Shown: one piece after another, positions 1 to 6,291 of the stretch
How the letters are laid out: each line of letters starts with the position of its first letter
Numbering within the stretch: position 1 is the stretch's first letter
Assembly: GCA_024279045.1 (NCBI GenBank)
Contig: JAJRRZ010000015.1
Location: 1-10,208, forward strand
From: Alphaproteobacteria bacterium
Lineage (GTDB): Bacteria > Pseudomonadota > Alphaproteobacteria > Rhizobiales > Aestuariivirgaceae
Direction: 5' to 3'
DNA length: 10,208 nt
Notes under the pieces: generated by a model
The model's input: only the letters and a program-made list of their open reading frames with translations
What the model was told of the DNA's origin: nothing
The model's database searches: none
Translations under genes and position numbers: made by a program

Positions 1-258
1 ACTCCCCATGTGCATTTTGGCTTCATATCAGACGGTTTTTCGTTCTTGCCAATAGCTCCACTATTGCCTGCGAACGAAAAACCGCTGCTATTTTGCCAAA
101 ACGCCCATGAAAAGCACTCATTTATTGAGACCAGACCCTAGTTGTTGTCGCCGTCCGGCACGTGCACACTCTCCCCCACGGCGAACGCTCCCATGGCGGT
201 AACATGGCACGCCAAAAGGAAAGAATGCGTAAATTACCCCAGGGTTGCGCATGCTCCG
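1..258. other. AT-rich non-coding left edge with nested dyad
   Basis: No gene can be supported here. Bases 1–120 contain 55 G or C by direct count, clearly less than the neighbouring genes, some stretches of which exceed 80%. The region lies downstream of the xerC stop on the minus strand; whatever lies to the left is outside the window. It contains the nested inverted repeat described separately. It also has a short CTCA-TTTAT-TGAG hairpin at 117–129 and, just after the xerC stop, a weak 5-base dyad (225–229 with 248–252). I looked for a tRNA TΨC-type motif, a dif-like site and a protein and saw none. The longest tidy minus-strand reading from an ATG (138–194) is 18 codons without a ribosome binding site. 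Confidence 0.6.
7..109. repeat. Nested inverted repeat around a perfect 13-bp stem
   Basis: The core is CGGTTTTTCGTTC (33–45) matched perfectly by GAACGAAAAACCG (72–84). Inside its 26-base loop lies a second perfect pair, CAATAG (50–55) and CTATTG (61–66), around CTCCA. Outside it, TTTTGGC (15–21) pairs with GCCAAAA (95–101), and CATG at 7–10 faces CATG at 106–109. The parts therefore nest concentrically. For rightward transcription, four Ts follow the core stem after a 6-base gap (91–94), so an imperfect terminator for an off-window gene is possible. It could also be a protein-binding dyad, a structured RNA or a relic of a small mobile element. The symmetry is seen directly; its function is unknown. 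Confidence 0.6.
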
Positions 259-1260
259 TCATGCACGTGGATGACATTGCGCGTGTACGCGTTTCAGGGC
301 GTTGCCGTCCACGTGGGTGTAGATCTGCGTGGTGGACAGGCTGGCATGGCCCAGAAGCTCCTGAATGGCGCGCAAGTCTGCCCCCCCGGCCAGCAGGTGT
401 GTGGCGAAGGAATGGCGCAGGGCATGTGGCGTGGCCGTTTCCGGCAGGCCCAGGTAGCCGCGCAGCCGCGCCATCAGTTGCTGGATGATGCGTGGCGACA
501 GCGCCCCGCCCCGCACACCGCGAAAGAATGCTTCTTCCGACTTTGGTGCAAAGGGGCAGGCCTGTGCATAGCGCCGCATCAGCGCCACCACCGCGGGCAG
601 TACCGGCACGATACGCTGCTTGCCGCCCTTGCCGGAAATCGCCAGATAATCTACCTGTCCGCGCAGCAGCGGCTGCGCCTGCGCCACCGTCAGTCCCACC
701 GCCTCGGAAATGCGCAAGCCGCAGCCATACAGCAGCGCCAGCACCGCCGCATTGCGCGCCAGTACCCATGGCGGTGCATTCGCCGCCTCCATGTCCGCCT
801 CGCGCAGCACCACGGACAACAGCTCCAGCGCCCGGTCTTCCGCCACTGGGTGCGGCAGGCCGCGCGCCAGCTTCGGCCCGCGCACCACCGCCAGCGCCGG
901 ATTGTCGATGCCATGATGCTGTTTCAGCCAGCGGTAAAACCCGCGCACGGCGGAAAGCCTGCGCGCCAGCGTGCGCGCCGATGCGCCCTCGCGGCGCCCT
1001 GCCGCCAGCCAGGCGCGAAAATCCGCCGGGCGCAGCGCGGCGAGATCGGCCAGCGCCGCGGGTGTGCCCGCATGCTCGGCCAGAAAGCGGCTGAAATGCG
1101 CCAGATCGCGCACGTAAGCCTGCAGCGTGTGGGCGGAGGAGCGCCGCTCCTCGCGCAAGGCCGTCAACCAGCCTTGCGCGGCACACGCCGCATCCACAGC
1201 GAAGGCCAGCCGCAGGAGCGGCTCATCCCGACCATTTCGGTTGTCGTCCTGATGGGGCAT
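259..1260 (-). CDS. xerC: Tyrosine recombinase XerC
   Basis: This 333-residue protein is a site-specific tyrosine recombinase of the XerC/XerD type. With its partner it resolves chromosome dimers at dif in the cytoplasm. Residues about 28–115 form the SAM-like core-binding domain. The catalytic domain follows, with the full active-site set visible: Arg183 in GCGLRISEA, Lys211 in SGKGGKQR, His279 and Arg282 in HALRHSFATHLL, His305 in LLGHASLS and the nucleophile Tyr314 in TTQIYTHV. Length is slightly above the usual ~300 because of about 28 N-terminal residues before the core. The ATG is supported by GGAG 8 bases upstream (1269–1272). It diverges from priA. XerC rather than XerD is inferred mainly from this neighbourhood and general resemblance. 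It lacks the extra insert of integron integrases, and no att site or cargo argues for a phage integrase. Confidence 0.9.
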   Translation of the reverse strand: MPHQDDNRNGRDEPLLRLAFAVDAACAAQGWLTALREERRSSAHTLQAYVRDLAHFSRFLAEHAGTPAALADLAALRPADFRAWLAAGRREGASARTLARRLSAVRGFYRWLKQHHGIDNPALAVVRGPKLARGLPHPVAEDRALELLSVVLREADMEAANAPPWVLARNAAVLALLYGCGLRISEAVGLTVAQAQPLLRGQVDYLAISGKGGKQRIVPVLPAVVALMRRYAQACPFAPKSEEAFFRGVRGGALSPRIIQQLMARLRGYLGLPETATPHALRHSFATHLLAGGADLRAIQELLGHASLSTTQIYTHVDGNALKRVHAQCHPRA

Positions 1261-1268
1261 TTTGTTGG

Positions 1269-1272
1269 CTCC
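1269..1272 (-). promoter_or_regulatory. xerC ribosome binding site
   Basis: GGAG on the minus strand, separated by 8 bases from the ATG whose first base is 1260. It supports that start over the internal GTG and ATG codons. Confidence 0.6.
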
Positions 1273-1282
1273 GCGCCGAATC

Positions 1283-1291
1283 TGCTATGCA
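1283..1291. promoter_or_regulatory. Candidate −10 region in the xerC|priA gap
   Basis: TGCTATGCA lies between the divergent genes. On the plus strand it resembles the GCTATA-type −10 of alphaproteobacteria and has TTGTTG upstream (1262–1267) as a possible −35. Its end is 10 bases before the priA start preferred here (1302), so the priA transcript would be nearly leaderless. The other strand reads TGCATAGCA, about 22 bases ahead of the xerC ATG, which could serve xerC with a short leader containing its GGAG. It resembles the element in the second divergent gap (6275–6284). This is inferred from motif and position only. Confidence 0.35.
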
Positions 1292-1301
1292 TTGCGCCAT
1301 C

Positions 1302-3584
1302 ATGAGCAAGGCCGATGACAATTCCCCGCCTGGCGCCGCTGCATCCATGCTGGCCGATGTACTGCTGCCGCTGAAGCTGCCGCACCCTTTCACATACCGC
1401 ACCAGCCCTGAACAAATGGTTCAGCCGGGCGCATTCGTGCGTGTGCCGCTGGGCAACCGCCGCGAGGTGGGCGTCGTCTGGCGGCTGCGCCGGGCCGATG
1501 CCGGATCGCTCTCACCCAACGGCGCCAAGGCCGTTCAGGGCAGGCTGAAGGACATCGACGAGGTGCTGACACACATCCCGCCGCTGCCCACCGCCCAGCG
1601 GCAACTGGTGGACTGGCTGGCCGACTACTACATCACCACGCCGGGACAAGCGCTGAAGCTGTTCATGGGCGCGCGCGAAGCCTTTCGTCCGCCGCGGGCG
1701 CAAACCGGCTGGCGCGCCGCCATGAATGCCGATGAAGCACGCGCCGCCGGACACCGCATCACACCGCAGCGCCAGCGCATGCTGCAGACGCTCGCCAAGG
1801 CCACCGCACCGCTGCCCACCGGCGAGTTGATGCAGCGCGCCGAGGTGGGCCGCTCGGTCATCCAGGGACTGGCCGATGCCGGGCTGCTGCGCGCCGAACC
1901 GCTGCCCGGCAGCGCCAGCGAGCCGCGCTGGCCCGTGCCCGACCCCGACGGTTTCGCCCCGCCGGAGCTGACCGGCGAGCAGCAGGCCGCTGCGCAGGCC
2001 CTGCGCGGGGCGGTGCGGCATGGCGGTTTTTCCGTGCATCTGCTGGACGGCATCACCGGCTCGGGCAAGACGGAAGTCTACTTCGAGGCCATGGAGCAGG
2101 CCCTGCTGGCCGGGCGCCAGGCGCTGCTGCTGCTGCCCGAAATCGCCCTGACGGCAGGCTTTATCGAGCGTGTGCGCCAGCGCTTCGGTATTGCCCCGGC
2201 GCAGTGGCATTCCGACCTGCCGCCAGCGGCGCGCGGGCGTATCTGGCGCGGCGTTGCGGCGGGTGCGGTGCGTATTGTCGTGGCGGCGCGCTCGGGGTTG
2301 TTCCTGCCGTGGAAGGATCTTGGCGTCATCATCGTCGATGAAGAGCACGAGGCCGCCTACAAGCAGGACAGCACCGTGCCCTATCAGGGCCGCGACGTGG
2401 CGGTGATGCTGGGCAAGCTGGCCGAGACGCCGGTGGTGCTGGCTTCGGCCACGCCGTCGCTGGAAAGCATCGTCAATGCCGAGCGCGGGCGCTATGCCCA
2501 CATCCGCCTGCGCCAGCGCTATGGCCCGGCCACACTGCCGGACATCGAGCTGATCGATCTGCGCGCGCACAAGCTGCCACCACGGCAATGGATCGCCGAG
2601 CCACTGGCGCATGCCGTGGATGCAACACTGAAGCGCAACGAACAGGCCCTGCTGTTTCTCAACCGCCGCGGCTATGCGCCGCTGACCCTGTGCCGGGCCT
2701 GTGGCCATCGCCTGCAATGCCCGCAATGCGCCACCTGGCTGGTGCAGCACCGCCGGTTTGCCGCCGGCGGACAGGGCGAGATGCTGCTGTGCCATCATTG
2801 CGGCCATGTCCAGCCATTGCCCCATGCATGCCCCGAATGCGGCGCGGAAGGACTGCTGGCTCCGGTCGGCCCCGGCGTGGAACGGCTGGCGGAAGAGGCG
2901 CAGGCCCGCTGGCCGCAGGCACGGGTGCTGGCGCTGTCATCCGACCTGTTCAGCGGCATGGATCTGAAGAAGCGCATGGAGGAAATTGCCGCGGGAGAAC
3001 ACGACATCATCATCGGCACGCAACTGGTGGCCAAGGGGCACCACTTTCCGCTGTTGACGCTGGCCGGGGTAATCGATGCCGACCTGGCGCTGGAAACCGC
3101 CGACCCGCGCGCTGGCGAGCGCACCTGGCAACTGTTGGCGCAGGTGGCGGGCCGGGCGGGCCGGGCGGAGCGTCCGGGACGCGCGCTGATCCAGACCCAC
3201 ATGCCCGACACACCATTGATGCAGGCGCTGGCCGCGCGTGATCGCGAGGCCTTCCTGCAACAGGAAAAAGCCGCCCGGCAGGCCGCCGGCATGCCACCCT
3301 TCGGGCGGCTGGCGGCAATCATTATTTCCGCCCCGTCGGAAGAGGATGCGCATGCCTTTGCCACGGCGCTGGCCCGCTTCCACCCTCCTTCGCAGCTCAT
3401 CGAGGTGCTTGGCCCCGCGCCAGCGCCCCTCGCCCGTCTGCGCGGACGTTACCGTTACCGCCTGTTGCTGAAAGGCCCGCGCAACGCTGATCTGCAAGGT
3501 TTCATCCGCGTCTGGCTGGGCCAGCACAAGCCACCCGCCAACATCAGGCTCGACATCGATATCGATCCCTACGGTTTCCTGTGA
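1302..3584 (+). CDS. priA: Primosomal protein N', replication-restart helicase PriA
   Basis: PriA is a superfamily 2 3'-to-5' DNA helicase that recognises abandoned forks and starts primosome reassembly. Residue numbers here count from an upstream in-frame ATG at 1287; subtract 5 for the start chosen. The 3'-DNA-binding domain covers about 20–115, followed by a winged-helix region. Walker A (GITGSGKTEVY) lies near 255–265 and the DEEH box (IIVDEEHEAAYKQ) near 350. Eight zinc-ligand cysteines occur as four CxxC pairs between about 469 and 518, including CRAC, CPQC, CHHC and CPEC. The C-terminal helicase lobe has GTQLVAKGHHFP and QVAGRAGRAERPG. The protein is complete (760–765 residues, near the family length). 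I prefer ATG 1302 (MSKADDN) because the 1287 ATG overlaps a likely −10 element. Neither start has a clear ribosome binding site. Confidence 0.95.
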   Translation: MSKADDNSPPGAAASMLADVLLPLKLPHPFTYRTSPEQMVQPGAFVRVPLGNRREVGVVWRLRRADAGSLSPNGAKAVQGRLKDIDEVLTHIPPLPTAQRQLVDWLADYYITTPGQALKLFMGAREAFRPPRAQTGWRAAMNADEARAAGHRITPQRQRMLQTLAKATAPLPTGELMQRAEVGRSVIQGLADAGLLRAEPLPGSASEPRWPVPDPDGFAPPELTGEQQAAAQALRGAVRHGGFSVHLLDGITGSGKTEVYFEAMEQALLAGRQALLLLPEIALTAGFIERVRQRFGIAPAQWHSDLPPAARGRIWRGVAAGAVRIVVAARSGLFLPWKDLGVIIVDEEHEAAYKQDSTVPYQGRDVAVMLGKLAETPVVLASATPSLESIVNAERGRYAHIRLRQRYGPATLPDIELIDLRAHKLPPRQWIAEPLAHAVDATLKRNEQALLFLNRRGYAPLTLCRACGHRLQCPQCATWLVQHRRFAAGGQGEMLLCHHCGHVQPLPHACPECGAEGLLAPVGPGVERLAEEAQARWPQARVLALSSDLFSGMDLKKRMEEIAAGEHDIIIGTQLVAKGHHFPLLTLAGVIDADLALETADPRAGERTWQLLAQVAGRAGRAERPGRALIQTHMPDTPLMQALAARDREAFLQQEKAARQAAGMPPFGRLAAIIISAPSEEDAHAFATALARFHPPSQLIEVLGPAPAPLARLRGRYRYRLLLKGPRNADLQGFIRVWLGQHKPPANIRLDIDIDPYGFL

Positions 3585-3601
3585 GGATAGATGCGCGCCA
3601 T

Positions 3602-3620
3602 TGCCGGGATCATTCCGGCA
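3602..3620. terminator. Hairpin between convergent priA and SDR genes
   Basis: TGCCGG (3602–3607) and CCGGCA (3615–3620) form a perfect 6-bp stem with a 7-base loop. The SDR stop codon (3610–3612) lies in the loop, and the priA stop is 17 bases to the left. Neither strand has a T tract after the stem, so this is at best a weak bidirectional terminator or a 3'-end stabilising structure. The dyad is seen directly; the role is inferred from its position in the only 25-base gap between converging genes. Confidence 0.35.
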
Positions 3621-4428
3621 CTTCCGTGATATCCGGTGTCTCCCAGCGCAGGTGCTGTCCGCCATCGAGCACGATCATCTGTCCGGTGAAGGCTGGCGCG
3701 GAAAGGATGAAGCGCACCGCATGGGCAATTTCTTCCGGCGAGGTGCCGCAACCCAGCAGCGTCAGCGAACACTGCTTTGCGAAGTCCTCTTGCGACATGC
3801 GCTTGCTGGGCAGTGTCGGCCCGGGGCCGATGGCGTTCACCCGGATGTTCTGGCCGGCCAGCGCCTGCGCCAGCGTGCACGTGGCGGTAAACAGCCCCGC
3901 CTTGCTGATGGTGTAGGAGAAAAACAGCGGATTGAGCTTCAGCACCCGCTGGTCGATGATGTTGATGATGTTGCCCGCCGCCCCCGCCGGTTTTGCCTTC
4001 GCAAACGCCTGGGCCAGAAACACCGGCGCGCGCAGGTTCACCGCCATGTGCGCTTCCCACTGCTGCTCGCTCATGTCGTCCAGCTCGTCGCGCTCGAACA
4101 GCGAGGCATTGTTCACCAGCACCACCGGCGCGCCCAGTTGCTCCACCACCGCCCGCATGATGCGCCCCGGCGCGCCCGGCTCGGCCAGATCACCCTGCAC
4201 CAGCGCCGCACGGCGGCCCAGACCGCGGATTTCATCGGCCACCTCCGCTGCCTCCGCCGCCGAGCCGCCGTAATGCACCGCCACGTCATGGCCATCCTCG
4301 GCCAGCGCCAGCGCTACCGTGCGTCCGACGCGCTTTGCCGCGCCAGTTACCAGCGCCACCGGCGCTGCCGTTGCCACCGGCGCCACCGGCACCACTGGCG
4401 CATCTCCCGAACCGCCTTTGTCGCTCAC
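3610..4428 (-). CDS. SDR-family oxidoreductase, pteridine reductase-like
   Basis: This 272-residue protein is a classical short-chain dehydrogenase/reductase. Starting from the GTG at 4428, the nucleotide-binding signature TGAAKRVG is at 28–35 and the structural NNAS at 106–109. The active site reads NIIDQRV followed by SYTISK, with Tyr172 and Lys176. Thirteen residues before Tyr172 stands Asp159, not the usual Ser. That Asp-x12-Tyr-x3-Lys spacing, together with GAAKRxG and HYxxSAAEA, is typical of PTR1-type pteridine reductases, so reduction of a pterin or folate-like substrate with NADPH is the best guess. The start is fixed by GGAGG 7 bases upstream and by the 4-base GTGA overlap with the cca stop. 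Residues 10–23 are a Val/Ala/Pro-rich extension before the Rossmann fold. It is last in the Nudix–cca–SDR operon. The substrate is not proven. Confidence 0.82.
   Translation of the reverse strand: MSDKGGSGDAPVVPVAPVATAAPVALVTGAAKRVGRTVALALAEDGHDVAVHYGGSAAEAAEVADEIRGLGRRAALVQGDLAEPGAPGRIMRAVVEQLGAPVVLVNNASLFERDELDDMSEQQWEAHMAVNLRAPVFLAQAFAKAKPAGAAGNIINIIDQRVLKLNPLFFSYTISKAGLFTATCTLAQALAGQNIRVNAIGPGPTLPSKRMSQEDFAKQCSLTLLGCGTSPEEIAHAVRFILSAPAFTGQMIVLDGGQHLRWETPDITEVPE
4355..4389. repeat. GCCACCGG triplication in the SDR 5' coding region
   Basis: The octamer GCCACCGG occurs at 4355–4362, 4373–4380 and 4382–4389. It encodes, on the minus strand, part of the low-complexity Val/Ala/Pro segment at the N-terminus of the SDR protein. 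Repeats like this can slip and change length; here the reading frame stays open. Confidence 0.5.
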
Positions 4429-5681
4429 GGTTTTTCCTCCTTCGGCATCTCGCGCAACTGGCGCAGTAACGCTTCGCGTGTGTCTGGTCGAAAGCCCTGC
4501 CGCAGCCAGCGCTCTTCCAGCTTGCGCAAGGTCTTGCCCACCGCCGCGCCCGGCGCAACCCCGGCGGCGATGACATCGCGCCCACGCAGCGGAAACACCG
4601 GGGGGCGCCATGCATCGGCCAGCGCCAGCACCGCGCGCAGATCATCCCCGGCCAGCCAGCCGTGCGCCGCCGCCAGCCGCGCCAGATCGCGCACCGTCTG
4701 CGCCCCGTGGCGGTAGATCAGGCGTTTGCGGCCCATTTCGTCCCGCGGCAGGGCATCGCGCCGTAGCAGCCGTTGCAGCGTCTGCAATCGTTGCGCCTCC
4801 GCCCGCGTCAGCTTCAGCGGCTGCTTCAGGCTTTCGCGCACACCACAGAAGGCCAGCAGCCGCAGCAGCCAGTCCGCCGCCAGCCCCAGTGCCGCATCCT
4901 GCTGCATCATGCGCTGCAGCGCCATCCTGTCGCGCGCGCAGTCGGCGGGCAGCACCAGCCCGTCCACGCCCGTGCGCTGCATCAGCTCCAGCGCCCGCGA
5001 AGCGCCATCGGCCTGCAACAGCCGCTGCATTTCCGCGCGGATGCGTTCGCGGGAAATGCGCCGCAGTCCTTCTTTCGTGGCGGCGATTGTCGCTAGTGTG
5101 TCATCATCCGCCGGGGCATTGGCGGCATATTCGGCCAGCAAGCGGAAATAGCGCAGAATGCGCAGATAATCCTCGGCAATGCGCCGCGCCGCATCGCCAA
5201 TGAAGCGCAGCCGCCGCGCTCGCGCATCGTCCAGCCCGCCGACATGATCGTGCAGGTGGCCAGCGGCATCCAGATACAGCGCATTCATGGTGAAATCACG
5301 CCGCCGCGCATCCTGCTCCCAGTCGTCGGTGAACATCACCTCGGCGTGCCGCCCGTCGGTTTTCACGTCGCGGCGCAATGTCGTGATCTCGAAAGTCTGT
5401 CCGTCGCGCGCGGCCAGCACCGAGCCATGATCGATGCCCACCGGATGCATGGAAAATCCGGCCCGCGCCAGCCGCGCCATCACCTCCTCTGGCGGCAGCG
5501 TGGTGGCGAAGTCGATATCCTTCACCGGCGCGCCGAGCAGTGCATTGCGCACCGCACCGCCAACGATGCGTGCATTTTCCGACCCCAGCGCCTGGAACAC
5601 ATCCCCCGCCAATGGCGCCTGCAGCAAGGCATGCAGGCGTTGGCGCTCTTCTGCCGTCAGCCGATCATCGACCATGCTCAT
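4425..5681 (-). CDS. cca: CCA tRNA nucleotidyltransferase (class II)
   Basis: This 418-residue enzyme belongs to the class II CCA-adding/poly(A) polymerase family and should add or repair the 3' CCA of tRNA from CTP and ATP. The N-terminal catalytic domain has the GGAVRN loop (41–46) and the metal-binding Asp55 and Asp57 in KDIDFAT. The nucleotide-selecting motif RRDFTMNALY lies at about 127–136 and the neck motif EDYLRILRYFR at 170–180. A helical C-terminal body extends to a basic tail. The ATG at 5681 overlaps the Nudix stop as ATGA and has GGGAG upstream, which excludes a longer upstream reading (to 5882) lying inside the Nudix gene. Its own stop overlaps the SDR GTG. A bacterial poly(A) polymerase is the main alternative, but length and motifs favour the CCA enzyme. 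Splitting of the activity into separate A- and CC-adding enzymes cannot be excluded by eye. Confidence 0.9.
   Translation of the reverse strand: MSMVDDRLTAEERQRLHALLQAPLAGDVFQALGSENARIVGGAVRNALLGAPVKDIDFATTLPPEEVMARLARAGFSMHPVGIDHGSVLAARDGQTFEITTLRRDVKTDGRHAEVMFTDDWEQDARRRDFTMNALYLDAAGHLHDHVGGLDDARARRLRFIGDAARRIAEDYLRILRYFRLLAEYAANAPADDDTLATIAATKEGLRRISRERIRAEMQRLLQADGASRALELMQRTGVDGLVLPADCARDRMALQRMMQQDAALGLAADWLLRLLAFCGVRESLKQPLKLTRAEAQRLQTLQRLLRRDALPRDEMGRKRLIYRHGAQTVRDLARLAAAHGWLAGDDLRAVLALADAWRPPVFPLRGRDVIAAGVAPGAAVGKTLRKLEERWLRQGFRPDTREALLRQLREMPKEEKP
4436..4440 (-). promoter_or_regulatory. Ribosome binding site of the SDR gene (inside cca)
   Basis: GGAGG on the minus strand, 7 bases before the GTG at 4428, lies within the last codons of cca. 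It decides the GTG start over an alternative upstream reading to 4611 whose translation does not look like an SDR. Confidence 0.75.
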
Positions 5682-6268
5682 GCCAGGCGCTCCCGCAATC
5701 GCCACAGGATGGCCGCCGTCGCTCCCCAGATGACATGACCGTCCCAGCGCACCACCCGGTAGTCCCGCCAGCGCCCGCGCACCAGCCGCCGTTCCACGCG
5801 ATAGTTTGCCACGTCGAGAAAATGCGCCAGCGGCGCGGTGAACACTTCCGCCACCTCGCGCGGACAGGGCGCAATGGCGCAATCCGCCGCCACCAGCCCC
5901 AGCAGCGGGGCAATCACATGGCCGCTGCCGGTAACCTGCGCATCACAGAAGCCCAGCACCTCCACCTGCTCCAGCGCGATGCCCACCTCCTCCCGCGCCT
6001 CGCGCAGCGCGGCACGCAGCGCATCCTCGCCCGCTTTCACTCCTCCACCGGGAAAGCAGACCTCGCCCGCATGGCTCGGCATGCCCGCCGGGCGCACGGT
6101 GAACAGCAGGTGCAACGCGTCATTCACGTGCAGCAGCGGCATCAGCACCGCCGCCGGGCGCAAGCCTCGCGCCCGCGCCGGCGGCAATGGTGGCGCGGGC
6201 AGTAGTCGGGCCCGCGCAAGGCTGCGGAAATCCTGTGTATCGATGTGCCATTGCGGATGTGCGTTCAT
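5678..6268 (-). CDS. Nudix hydrolase, CoA pyrophosphatase (NudL-like)
   Basis: This 196-residue protein carries a complete Nudix box. Gly75, Glu81, Arg89-Glu90, Glu93-Glu94 and Gly96 sit exactly in the Gx5Ex7REUxEExGU pattern. Just before it, residues 54–75 give the CoA-specific family signature, with LLFTVRP, then SHAGEV and CFPGG. This points to a CoA diphosphohydrolase that splits CoA or oxidised CoA into 4'-phosphopantetheine-type products and 3',5'-ADP. The C-terminal HVIWGATAAIL is also typical of that family. It is the first gene of the three-gene minus-strand operon and overlaps cca by 4 bases. The start lies 23 bases from comF, with only a weak CAGG before it and a candidate −10 palindrome in the gap. 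The family is clear; substrate preference is inferred. Confidence 0.87.
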   Translation of the reverse strand: MNAHPQWHIDTQDFRSLARARLLPAPPLPPARARGLRPAAVLMPLLHVNDALHLLFTVRPAGMPSHAGEVCFPGGGVKAGEDALRAALREAREEVGIALEQVEVLGFCDAQVTGSGHVIAPLLGLVAADCAIAPCPREVAEVFTAPLAHFLDVANYRVERRLVRGRWRDYRVVRWDGHVIWGATAAILWRLRERLA

Positions 6269-6274
6269 GCCTGT

Positions 6275-6284
6275 TGCTATAGCA
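6275..6284. promoter_or_regulatory. Palindromic candidate −10 shared by Nudix and comF
   Basis: TGCTATAGCA is a perfect 10-base palindrome in the 23-base gap between the two divergent start codons. Each strand reads GCTATA, an alphaproteobacterial-type −10. Leftward, TTGCCA at 6306–6301 lies 17 bases upstream and gives a good promoter for the Nudix operon. Rightward, only a poor −35 (TTGCGG, 6251–6256, 19-base spacing) is visible. The palindrome ends 6 bases from the Nudix ATG and 7 from the comF ATG, so both messages would be leaderless or nearly so. The motif is seen; promoter activity is inferred. Confidence 0.4.
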
Positions 6285-6291
6285 TGGCCGC

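Noticed and set aside
117..160. An IS end beginning at TGAGACCAGACCC
   Set aside because: The sequence vaguely resembles insertion-sequence ends, but no matching inverted end, target duplication or transposase is in the window.
138..194. An 18-codon minus-strand ORF (MGAFAVGESVHVPDGDNN)
   Set aside because: It looks protein-like but has no ribosome binding site and is too short to judge without comparison.
225..252. An intrinsic terminator for xerC
   Set aside because: The stem is only 5 bp with an 18-base loop. The pyrimidine stretch after it is not a clean T tract.
1..258. A dif site or integron-type recombination site next to xerC
   Set aside because: No dif-like core was recognised, the dyad does not show the paired core sites of attC, and the recombinase lacks the integron-integrase insert.
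122..1186. A long minus-strand open frame across xerC
   Set aside because: It overlaps xerC in another frame. Its translation is Gly/Ala/Arg-rich with no family features, as expected from high GC.
142..1305. A 387-codon plus-strand open frame opposite xerC
   Set aside because: It is antisense to a clear recombinase with an intact active site, has a biased composition and no recognisable domain.
1512..2825. A 437-codon minus-strand open frame opposite priA
   Set aside because: It is an antisense shadow of priA, rich in Gln, His and Arg, with no motif and no ribosome binding site supporting it.
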